Below are positions 1 to 8,595 of a DNA stretch of 14,571 bases, piece after piece (the stretch's first letter is position 1; each line of letters opens with the position of its first letter). Made by a program: the position numbers and the translations under genes. The stretch lies in NCBI GenBank assembly GCA_023266245.1, contig JAHFRO010000055.1:1-14571 (forward strand), in the 5' to 3' direction. Source of the stretch: Betaproteobacteria bacterium (lineage in GTDB: Bacteria; Pseudomonadota; Gammaproteobacteria; Burkholderiales; SG8-41). The notes beneath the pieces are model-generated. The model saw only the letters and a program-made list of their open reading frames with translations, did no database searches and was not told the DNA's origin.

Positions 1-5
1 GGCGG

Positions 6-1787
6 CTAGTTCTCCTTTTGCTTCGCCTGCCGCAGCCGGATGTGCAGCTCGCGCAGCTGCTTCTCGTCCACTTCGTTCGGCGCGTGGGTGAGCAAGCACT
101 GCGCGCGCTGGGTCTTGGGAAACGCGATCACGTCGCGGATCGAGTCCACACCCGCCATCAGCGCGACGATGCGGTCGAGCCCGAACGCGATCCCGCCGTG
201 CGGCGGGGCGCCGTATTGGAGTGCTTCCAGCAGGAAGCCGAACTTGGCCTGTGCCTCGTCCGGGCCGATGCCGAGCGCACGAAACACTTTCTGCTGCACT
301 TCCTGGCTGTGGATCCGCACCGAGCCGCCGCCGATCTCCCAGCCGTTTAACACCATGTCGTGCGCCTTGGCGCGCGCCGCGCCCGGATTGGAATCGAGCA
401 GGTCTTCATGACCGTCGGCGGGCGAGGTGAACGGATGGTGCATCGCCATCCAGCGCTTCTCCTCCTCGTCCCATTCGAACATCGGGAAATCGAGCAACCA
501 CGCCGGCCGCCAGCCGCTCTCGGCCAGGCCGCGCTCGTGGCCGATCTTGACCCGCAGCGCTCCCAGCGCTTCGTTGACGATCCTTGCGCGATCGGCGCCG
601 AAGAAAATGAGATCGCCGTCCTTCGCGCCGGAGCGCTCGACGATGGCCTTGAGCGCCTCGTCGGAGAGGTTCTTCACGATCGGCGACTGTATGCCGTCGC
701 GCCCCTTGGCGATGTCGTTGAGTTTGATCCACGCCAGCCCTTTGGCGCCGTAGATGCCGACGAACTCGGTGTAAGCGTCGATCTCGCCGCGGGTGAGCTC
801 GCCGCCTTTCGGAATCAGCAGCCCCGCCACGCGCCCGCCCGGCATGTTGGCGGGACCGGCGAACACCTTGAAGGCGACGCTTTTCATCACGTCGGTCAGC
901 TCGGTCAGCTCGAGAGGCACGCGCAGGTCCGGCTTGTCCGATCCATAACGCGCCAGCGCCTGGTCGTAGGAAAGCCGCGGAAAGGGGTTGGGCAACGCCA
1001 CGTCCAGCACCTCCTTGAACACGTGCCGGATCAGCTCTTCCATGATCTGCGTGATCTCGCGCTGGTCGAGGAACGAAGTCTCGATGTCGATCTGCGTGAA
1101 TTCCGGCTGGCGGTCGGAGCGCAGGTCCTCGTCGCGGAAGCATCTGGCAATCTGGTAATAGCGATCGAAGCCCGCCATCATCAGCAGCTGCTTGAACAGC
1201 TGCGGCGACTGCGGCAGCGCGTAGAAGTGCCCGGGATGCATGCGGGAGGGCACCAGGTAGTCGCGCGCGCCCTCGGGGGTGGAACGCGTGAGCATCGGCG
1301 TCTCGACGTCGATGAAGCCGTGCCGATCGAGGAAGTTGCGCACCGCCATCGTCGCCCGGTAGCGCAGCCGGAGGTTCGCCTGCATGAACGGGCGGCGCAA
1401 ATCCAGCACGCGGTGCTCGAGCCGCACCGTTTCCGACAGATTTTCGTCGTCGATCTGGAACGCGGGGGCGAGCGACGGATTGAGGATGTCGATGGCCTGC
1501 GCCACCACCTCCACTTCCCCGCTGGGCAGACCGGGATTGACGGTGCCCGCCGGCCGCTCGCGCACCTTGCCCGTCACCTTGATCACGTACTCGCCGCGCA
1601 CCCGGTCGGCAGTCCGGAAAGTGTCCGGCGTATCCGGGTCGCACACGACCTGCACCAGGCCCTCGCGGTCCCTCAGGTCGATGAAGATGACGCCGCCGTG
1701 GTCGCGGCGGCGGTGCACCCAGCCGCAGAGCGTCACGCTCTGGCCGAGATGCTTGCGGTTCACCCATCCGCAGTATTCGCTACGCAT
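6..1787 (-). CDS. aspS: Aspartyl-tRNA synthetase (class II)
   Basis: Charges tRNA-Asp with aspartate in the cytoplasm; in bacteria that make Asn-tRNA by the GatCAB route the same enzyme can also misacylate tRNA-Asn. The 593-residue product has the usual length of bacterial-type AspRS. It opens with an OB-fold anticodon-binding domain (about residues 1-105, with CGWVHRRRDHGG and FIDLRDREG). The class II catalytic core follows, with motif 2 as FRDEDLRSDRQPEF (217-230) and motif 3 as GIAFGLDR (532-539). The bacterial GAD insertion lies between about 280 and 410. The ATG at 1787 matches the conserved N-terminus (MRSEYCG) but has no strong Shine-Dalgarno. The gene is last in a same-strand row after fmdB and the DUF502 gene, separated by a 245-bp gap full of repeats. 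I cannot tell discriminating from non-discriminating specificity by eye. Confidence 0.98.
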   Translation of the reverse strand: MRSEYCGWVNRKHLGQSVTLCGWVHRRRDHGGVIFIDLRDREGLVQVVCDPDTPDTFRTADRVRGEYVIKVTGKVRERPAGTVNPGLPSGEVEVVAQAIDILNPSLAPAFQIDDENLSETVRLEHRVLDLRRPFMQANLRLRYRATMAVRNFLDRHGFIDVETPMLTRSTPEGARDYLVPSRMHPGHFYALPQSPQLFKQLLMMAGFDRYYQIARCFRDEDLRSDRQPEFTQIDIETSFLDQREITQIMEELIRHVFKEVLDVALPNPFPRLSYDQALARYGSDKPDLRVPLELTELTDVMKSVAFKVFAGPANMPGGRVAGLLIPKGGELTRGEIDAYTEFVGIYGAKGLAWIKLNDIAKGRDGIQSPIVKNLSDEALKAIVERSGAKDGDLIFFGADRARIVNEALGALRVKIGHERGLAESGWRPAWLLDFPMFEWDEEEKRWMAMHHPFTSPADGHEDLLDSNPGAARAKAHDMVLNGWEIGGGSVRIHSQEVQQKVFRALGIGPDEAQAKFGFLLEALQYGAPPHGGIAFGLDRIVALMAGVDSIRDVIAFPKTQRAQCLLTHAPNEVDEKQLRELHIRLRQAKQKEN

Positions 1788-1811
1788 CGTTCAGGAACAG
1801 GCCGGAAAATT

Positions 1812-2002
1812 AACCGCAGATAAACGCCTATTAGCGCCGATGAAGATCAAAAGATATCAGGCCGCAGAGGACGCAGAGTTCACCGGGAAAGACAACACAC
1901 GGCAAGGACTGTTTCGAAACTCTCAGATCTCTGTGTTCTCTGTGCTCTCTGTGACTAAAGGTCTGCGGTTTTATGCACGTTCATCTGCATTCATCGGCGG
2001 TT
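1812..2002. repeat. Intergenic repeat element A (10-bp units, long inverted repeat)
   Basis: Fills most of the gap between aspS and the DUF502 gene. The left end is 10-bp units ending in GAT or TAT: AACCGCAGAT, AAACGCCTAT, TAGCGCCGAT. The right end is the same kind of unit on the opposite strand, closing with ATCGGCGGTT, so the element is bounded by AACCGC and GCGGTT. Nested inside is a second imperfect inverted pair, starting CCGCAGAGGACGCAGAG (1862-1878) and ending in CTCTGTG-type units up to TCTGCGG (1968). No reading frame is evident. It belongs to the same family as the elements at 4001-4169, 11571-11600 and 12736-12803. Function is unknown. Confidence 0.8.
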
Positions 2003-2033
2003 CAATTCGCCTTTGAACGATCTTGAACCGCCG

Positions 2034-2702
2034 TTACTCATTAACCGCCTTCTGCTGCGGCCGAGTGGCTGCAGCGACGTTGTTCTTGCGGCCGCTGCCG
2101 TTGGGCGCGGCCACGCCCATCGAAACGATGTACTTGAGCGCTTCGTCCACCGTCATGTCGAGCTCGATCACGTCGGCCCTGGGCACCATGACGAAGTAGC
2201 CGCCCGTCGGATTGGGCGTGGTCGGCACGTAGATGCTGAGATAGTCGTCCTTGAGGTGGTTCACCACGTCGCCGCCGGGCGTGCCGGTGAGGAAGGCGAT
2301 CGTCCACATCCCTTCGCGCGGCCACTGCACCAGCACCGCCTTGCGGAACGCCTGTCCCCCGGGCGAAAACAGCGTGTCGCTCACCTGTTTCACGCCGCTG
2401 TAGATCGAGTTCACCACCGGGATGCGCGCGAGCACCCCTTCCCAGAACCCGACCAGCCGCTGGCCGATGATGTTGGCGGCGAGCACGCCGGTTGCGAACA
2501 CGATCAGCACCGTGAGCGCCACGCCCATGCCGGGGATGTGCACGCCGAGCCAGTTCTCCGTGCGGAGTTCCAGCGGCAGCAGGAGCAAGGTCTGGTCCAT
2601 GGTGGTCACGAGCAGGTTGAGCACCCACACGGTGATCACCAGCGGCACCCAGATCAGGAGTCCTGTGATGAAATAGCGCTTGACGAAGCCTTTCTTGGTC
2701 AT
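2034..2702 (-). CDS. DUF502 family inner-membrane protein
   Basis: A 222-residue membrane protein of the DUF502 family, whose biochemical role is not established. Two hydrophobic segments are visible: about residues 10-32 (from FITGLLIWVPLVITV) and about 55-80 (GMGVALTVLIVFATGVLAA). A conserved stretch follows with RIPVVNSIYSGVKQV, then a soluble C-terminal half with PTTPNPTGGYFVMVP, typical of the family. The last ~20 residues are polar and low in complexity. The ATG at 2702 fits the family start (a short basic leader, then the first membrane helix), although there is no clear Shine-Dalgarno. Upstream on this strand lies a hairpin (2714-2747) and then fmdB; downstream is aspS. This fmdB-DUF502-aspS order recurs in betaproteobacteria as I recall it, which suggests co-transcription but does not reveal function. 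Confidence 0.92.
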   Translation of the reverse strand: MTKKGFVKRYFITGLLIWVPLVITVWVLNLLVTTMDQTLLLLPLELRTENWLGVHIPGMGVALTVLIVFATGVLAANIIGQRLVGFWEGVLARIPVVNSIYSGVKQVSDTLFSPGGQAFRKAVLVQWPREGMWTIAFLTGTPGGDVVNHLKDDYLSIYVPTTPNPTGGYFVMVPRADVIELDMTVDEALKYIVSMGVAAPNGSGRKNNVAAATRPQQKAVNE

Positions 2703-2713
2703 AATCTGTCGCC

Positions 2714-2747
2714 GCTATGCCGGCTCATGGGAGCGCATGAGCATAGC
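2714..2747 (-). promoter_or_regulatory. Hairpin in the leader of the DUF502 gene
   Basis: The arms GCTATG (2714-2719) plus CTCATG (2724-2729) pair perfectly with CATGAG (2736-2741) plus CATAGC (2742-2747). This gives a 12-bp stem with a 4-nt bulge and a 6-nt loop, and CGCC/GGCG outside can extend it. It ends 11 nt upstream of the DUF502 start codon, where a ribosome-binding site would be, and no run of U follows it on the minus strand. It could control translation, mark a processing site, or be a transcription factor dyad. On the minus strand the outer arm also contains TGCTATGCT, which resembles an extended -10 element. The structure is seen; the role is inference. Confidence 0.5.
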
Positions 2748-2835
2748 AAAAACGGCGCGGCTCAGTGTGGCGGCAGGCGGGGTCCGGCTGCGCGCGCCGC
2801 GTCCGCGCCAGTGAAGAGCCGGGGGGGCGTGCTCG

Positions 2836-3198
2836 TCAGCCGCACGCCGGGAAGGCCCCGGCGCCGCAGGTGGCGTCAGCTTTGGAAGATTCCTTGCTGG
2901 AGCTCTCCGCAGGCTTGGAGCTCTCCGCAGGCTTGGAGCTCTCCGCAGGCTTGGAACTCTCGGTAGGCTTGGAGCTCTCGGCAGGCTTGTCCTGCTTCGC
3001 CACCGGCTTCGCGCCGCTGTGCTTGAAGTCGGTCGCGTACCAGCCGGTGCCCTTCAACTGGAAGCCGGCAGCGGTCACCAGCTTGCTTAATGCGCGCTTG
3101 CCGCATTCAGGGCACTCGGTACGCGGCGCATCGCTCATGCGCTGCAGGTATTCCTTCTGGAACCCGCACGCGCCGCAGCGGTATTCGTAGATCGGCAT
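2836..3198 (-). CDS. FmdB-family zinc-ribbon regulatory protein
   Basis: A 120-residue protein. The first ~60 residues form the FmdB/CxxC zinc ribbon, with CGAC (residues 8-11) and CPEC (29-32) as the likely zinc ligands, followed by the family motif GFQLKGTGWYATDFKH. The name comes from a proposed regulator of formamidase genes; no general function is firmly established. I place the start at the ATG at 3198 (MPIYEYRC), the family-typical beginning, with GGGAGG about 6 nt upstream; a TTG at 3210 would only add four residues. The C-terminal half is a low-complexity Ser/Lys/Pro/Glu tail encoded by five 18-bp tandem repeats, ending in a Cys-containing GAGAFPACG. The tail is probably disordered. 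A promoter with a perfect -10 box lies just upstream, so this gene probably heads the transcript into the DUF502 gene and aspS. Confidence 0.93.
   Translation of the reverse strand: MPIYEYRCGACGFQKEYLQRMSDAPRTECPECGKRALSKLVTAAGFQLKGTGWYATDFKHSGAKPVAKQDKPAESSKPTESSKPAESSKPAESSKPAESSSKESSKADATCGAGAFPACG
2899..2988. repeat. Five 18-bp tandem repeats inside fmdB
   Basis: Units of 18 bp start at 2899, 2917, 2935, 2953 and 2971, with consensus GGAGCTCTCCGCAGGCTT on the plus strand. Units 1-3 are identical; units 4 and 5 carry a few substitutions. Each unit encodes six residues of the KPAESS type in the FmdB tail. Because 18 is a multiple of three, copy-number change would lengthen or shorten the tail without breaking the frame. 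The identity of units 1-3 suggests recent duplication. Confidence 0.95.
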
Positions 3199-3221
3199 GC
3201 TGCCTCCCAACCCAAAAAACC

Positions 3222-3238
3222 ATTATACCTTAGAAGGT
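3222..3238 (-). promoter_or_regulatory. fmdB promoter with overlapping dyad
   Basis: On the minus strand a perfect TATAAT (3222-3227) lies 23 bp upstream of the fmdB ATG, giving a leader of roughly 15-20 nt with the GGGAGG ribosome-binding site inside it. The -35 region is poor (nearest candidate GTGTAA). A 12-bp dyad, ACCTTAGAAGGT (3227-3238, plus strand), sits in the spacer and touches the -10 box. That placement would suit an operator, and a weak -35 would suit an activated promoter. No regulator can be named from the sequence. Confidence 0.5.
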
Positions 3239-3510
3239 TAGCTTACACCTACGGCCTATTGGGGCAAGCTCGTGATTTGCAAGAGCGGTGCCCGCGGCGG
3301 GCCTTGATGAGCGTGGAACTCGACGAGGCTGCCAATCAAGCGAACCGCACCGTGATCAGTTCGGCGAAGAGCCGCGTCGCGGTATGCGTGATACCGACCA
3401 ACGAGGAAATCGTGATCGCCCGTCATGCGCAAAGTAAGCTGTGCGTATGACGGGCGATAAATGATGAGTGGCAGGGGTTAAACCCGTCTCGTATCTATTT
3501 ATCCCGTTCG
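3239..3510. other. fmdB-ssb intergenic region without a supported gene
   Basis: Together with the fmdB promoter this makes a 312-bp gap between fmdB and ssb. Apart from the hairpin at 3415-3458 I see no recognised RNA or protein gene. Two short open frames exist: plus 3259-3450 (63 residues, TTG start) and minus 3256-3426 (56 residues, beginning MTGDHDFLV). Neither has a ribosome-binding site or a family match I would defend. The minus frame faintly recalls the C-terminal part of Lrp/AsnC regulators, so a decayed gene is possible but not shown. Confidence 0.4.
3415..3458. terminator. 17-bp-stem hairpin downstream of ssb
   Basis: The left arm 3415-3431 (ATCGCCCGTCATGCGCA) pairs with the right arm 3442-3458 (TGCGTATGACGGGCGAT) at 16 of 17 positions, with the remaining pair a G-U on one strand. 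The loop is 10 nt. It begins 52 nt after the ssb stop, the natural place for a transcript end. Neither side has a proper U-tract, so it is not a textbook intrinsic terminator. It may end or protect the ssb mRNA, or be a mobile palindromic repeat. Stem identity is certain; terminator function is inferred. Confidence 0.5.
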
Positions 3511-3972
3511 CTAGAACGGGATATCGTCGTCCATCTGGTCGAACGCCCCGCCCTTCTTTTGCTGCTGCTGCTGCTGCGGCTTGCCGTTGCCGCCGGCAGT
3601 CGCCGCGGCGGGCTCGCGCGCCATGGCTTCCGCACCACCCCCGCGGCCGCCGAGGAGCTGCATGCGGTCGGCCACAATCTCGGTGGAATAGCGGTCCTGC
3701 CCGTCCTTGTCCTGCCACTTGCGGGTGCGGATGCGGCCTTCGACGTAGACCGGGGAGCCTTTCTTGAGGTACTCGCCGGCGATCTCGGCGAGTTTGCCGA
3801 AGAACGCGATGCGGTGCCACTCGGTGTGCTCCTGTTTTGCGCCGTTCTTGTCCTTCCAGACTTCGGTGGTCGCGATGCGAATGTTGGTGACGGCATCCCC
3901 GCTCGGCAGATAACGTGTTTCCGGATCGGCGCCGAGATTGCCGATGAGTATCACCTTGTTGATCGAAGCCAT
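3511..3972 (-). CDS. ssb: Single-stranded DNA-binding protein
   Basis: A 153-residue SSB that coats single-stranded DNA in replication, repair and recombination, normally as a tetramer. The N-terminal OB fold (about residues 1-110) starts MASINKVILIGNLGADPE and contains the expected WHRIAFFGKLAEIA and YVEGRIRTRKWQDKDGQ segments. A short Gly/Ala/Gln linker follows, including six consecutive Gln, and then the acidic tip DDDIPF that recruits partner proteins. I chose the ATG at 3972: it is the conserved N-terminus and has GAGGAG about 8 nt upstream; an upstream in-frame start at 4074 would lie in repeat sequence. The gene lies between the yajR-like gene and fmdB. The 10-bp-unit element B ends 28 bp upstream of the start, and its edge forms TTAATAA, which could serve as a -10 box. 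Confidence 0.97.
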   Translation of the reverse strand: MASINKVILIGNLGADPETRYLPSGDAVTNIRIATTEVWKDKNGAKQEHTEWHRIAFFGKLAEIAGEYLKKGSPVYVEGRIRTRKWQDKDGQDRYSTEIVADRMQLLGGRGGGAEAMAREPAAATAGGNGKPQQQQQQKKGGAFDQMDDDIPF

Positions 3973-4000
3973 TTGAGAACTCCTCAAAAACCAGTTTATT

Positions 4001-4169
4001 AACCGCCGATAAACGCCGATGAACGCCGATGAATATCGAGAACCTGAATCAGCCGCAGATAAACGCGGATACACGCGGATGAAAATCGAAAAACAAACAA
4101 CTGTCTTTCCACCTTCATCCTGATTTTGATCTTGGTCCTATCTGCGTTCATCTGCGTTTATCCGCGGTT
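4001..4169. repeat. Intergenic repeat element B (10-bp units, inverted)
   Basis: Occupies most of the 216-bp gap between the yajR-like gene and ssb. Two blocks of exact 10-bp units are visible: 4001-4040 (AACCGCCGAT, AAACGCCGAT, GAACGCCGAT, GAATATCGAG) and 4051-4090 (AGCCGCAGAT, AAACGCGGAT, ACACGCGGAT, GAAAATCGAA). At 4139-4169 the complementary units appear in reverse order (TATCTGCGTTCATCTGCG and onward to CCGCGGTTT). The ends can therefore pair into a long imperfect hairpin around a ~50-nt AT-richer centre. No coding potential is seen. Same family as elements A, C and D. Confidence 0.85.
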
Positions 4170-4188
4170 TCATTGCTTTTGTGTTCCT

Positions 4189-5565
4189 TCAAGTTTCGCC
4201 CGCGATCAGTTTCAGCACATTCTGCTCATCAAAGCCGGCGCTGTCCACCTTGAGATACGCGCTGCGCTCGCCGCTCATCACCAGCGCCTCGTGCACGCCC
4301 GGCAGCGTCCTGAGCTTGGCCAACAGGCCATCCGCCTGCTGACGGTCGAGCACGGGCAGCGCATACACGCGCGTCGAAAGCAGGGCCGGCACCCGGGTGC
4401 CGAACGCCAGCACCAGCCAGATAACGAGCAGGGTGGCGCTGAAGATGACAATGCCCGCCGTTCCCCACCGGCCATAGAGGAAACCGCCGACCGCGGCGCC
4501 GAGGAAGGCGCCGAAGAACTGGACGCTGGTGAACACGCCGATCGCCGTGCCTTTGGACCCGCTCGGCGCCAGCTTGGAAACCAGCGAAGGGAGATTGGCC
4601 TCGAGCACGTTGAAGGCGGTGAAAAACACCAGCAAAAAGAACGTGATCTGCCGCACGCCTCCCATCAGCCACGGCGCGAGCAGCTGGACCGCGAGCAGCA
4701 CGCCGACCGAGCCGATGAACACCGCCTTCACCCGCTCTGGCCGTCCGGATGCGAACACCGCCGGCAGCATCAGCACGAACGAGCCGAGCATCACCGGGAG
4801 GTACACCTGCCAGTGCTGGTCCACGGCGAGGCCCGCGTCGCGCAGCTCGAACGGCACGGCGATGAACAGCGCCACCAGCACCGCGTGCAGCGCGAAGATG
4901 CCGTAGTTGAGGCGCGCCAGCTGCCCGTCTTTCAGTACGCGCGCGAACTGCTCCAGCCCGTTCTGCCGTGAGCGGTGGCGCGGTTCTCCCGGCACGCGGG
5001 GCACCACGCCATAGACCACCAGCATCGCGGCGAGCGCCAGCAACCCGGTAAGCGCAAAGATTCCCGGCACGCCGATCACGCGGTTGAGCCAGGAACTGAG
5101 CACCAGCGAAGCGGCAAAGGTGGCGCCGATGGTGGAGCCGATCATCGCCATCGCCTTGGTGCGGTGTTCGTCGCGCGTGAGGTCGGCGGTCATTGCCATC
5201 ACCGCCGCCGAAATCGCGCCCGCCCCCTGCAGCATGCGCCCCGCGATCACGACGGTGATGTGGGTGCCGAGCGCGGCGATGAAGCTGCCGGCGGCAAAGA
5301 TCGCGAGCCCGACGTAGATCACGGGCTTTCTGCCGTAGCGATCGGACCACCAGCCGAACGGGATCTGAAGGCAAGCCTGCGTCAGCCCGTAGGCGCCGAT
5401 CGCGATCCCCACCAGCGTCAGGTTGTCGCCCCCCGGCAGGCTCTCGGCGTAGATCGCGAACACCGGCAGGATTACGAACATGCCCAGCATGCGCAGCCCG
5501 AAGATGCTGGAGAGGCTGATCACCGCGCGCAGCTCCTGCGGGCTCATGCGGTTGCCAGGGGACAT
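4189..5565 (-). CDS. YajR-like MFS transporter with C-terminal YAM-type domain
   Basis: A 458-residue major facilitator superfamily protein of the inner membrane, presumed proton-coupled drug/metabolite efflux; the substrate is unknown. The N-terminal half closely follows the E. coli YajR pattern: SIFGLRMLGMF, GIAIGAYGLTQACLQIPFG, motif A as GWWSDRYGRKP, and LTRDEHRTKAMAMIG. About 12 membrane segments fit residues 10-390. After them comes a soluble ~60-residue tail (TRVYALPVLDRQQADGLL to the C-terminus) with the ferredoxin-like spacing of the YajR YAM domain. I start at the ATG at 5565; an ATG at 5547 (MSPQELRA) aligns equally well, and neither has a clear ribosome-binding site. The open frame continues to 5655 but that part runs through the uvrA promoter side. 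The gene is divergent from uvrA and is followed by ssb. Confidence 0.93.
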   Translation of the reverse strand: MSPGNRMSPQELRAVISLSSIFGLRMLGMFVILPVFAIYAESLPGGDNLTLVGIAIGAYGLTQACLQIPFGWWSDRYGRKPVIYVGLAIFAAGSFIAALGTHITVVIAGRMLQGAGAISAAVMAMTADLTRDEHRTKAMAMIGSTIGATFAASLVLSSWLNRVIGVPGIFALTGLLALAAMLVVYGVVPRVPGEPRHRSRQNGLEQFARVLKDGQLARLNYGIFALHAVLVALFIAVPFELRDAGLAVDQHWQVYLPVMLGSFVLMLPAVFASGRPERVKAVFIGSVGVLLAVQLLAPWLMGGVRQITFFLLVFFTAFNVLEANLPSLVSKLAPSGSKGTAIGVFTSVQFFGAFLGAAVGGFLYGRWGTAGIVIFSATLLVIWLVLAFGTRVPALLSTRVYALPVLDRQQADGLLAKLRTLPGVHEALVMSGERSAYLKVDSAGFDEQNVLKLIAGET

Positions 5566-5643
5566 TTGCGGACTGCTGAAGGATTGGGAATTGACGCTAA
5601 AGTCCGGTATATTAACAGGTTTACTTTCGCTCCGACCCACCAC
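5566..5643. promoter_or_regulatory. Divergent yajR-uvrA promoter region
   Basis: The 78-bp gap must hold control signals for both directions. For uvrA, TTGGGA (5584-5589) and TATATT (5608-5613) are 18 bp apart and would start transcription near 5620. The AT-rich stretch ends in ACAG (5615-5618), which matches the right half of the LexA consensus CTGT-N8-ACAG, but the left half is TCCG. At best this is a degenerate SOS box, although uvrA is LexA-controlled in many proteobacteria. No consensus promoter is evident for the minus-strand gene. Confidence 0.35.
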
Positions 5644-8523
<2,880 letters not shown>

Positions 8524-8526
8524 TGG

Positions 8527-8565
8527 CTGCGCCTGGCGTGTAGTATGCACGCCCGCCCAGCGCAG
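8527..8565 (+). terminator. GC-rich hairpin after uvrA
   Basis: CTGCGC (8527-8532) pairs with GCGCAG (8560-8565), and GGCGTG (8535-8540) with CACGCC (8548-8553), with a 7-nt loop and an internal 2/6-nt asymmetric loop. It starts 3 nt after the uvrA stop codon. No U-tract follows, so it would be an atypical terminator or an mRNA 3' stabiliser. Its loop contains the ATG at 8545, which argues against that ATG as the start of the next gene. Confidence 0.4.
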
Positions 8566-8595
8566 GTGGCGACGCCAAGGAAAGGACAAGAACGG

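Noticed and set aside
360..1823. 487-residue plus-strand open frame opposite aspS
   Set aside because: Antisense shadow of a clear aspartyl-tRNA synthetase gene.
3256..3426. 56-residue minus-strand frame (MTGDHDFLV...) faintly like an Lrp/AsnC C-terminal domain
   Set aside because: The resemblance is only a few residues and the start lies inside the hairpin; a protein search would be needed to call a decayed gene.
3259..3450. 63-residue plus-strand open frame
   Set aside because: TTG start without a ribosome-binding site, no recognisable family, and its 3' part is the hairpin arm.
3557..3577. CTG-type trinucleotide run in ssb as a contingency locus
   Set aside because: It encodes six Gln in the normal SSB linker and is in frame; length change would not switch the gene off.
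4001..4169. CRISPR array
   Set aside because: The repeats are contiguous 10-bp units without unique spacers, and no cas genes are present.
4975..5643. N-terminal extension of the uvrA frame by about 220 residues
   Set aside because: It is antisense to the YajR-like transporter, has His/Arg-rich shadow composition, and would make UvrA far longer than the family.
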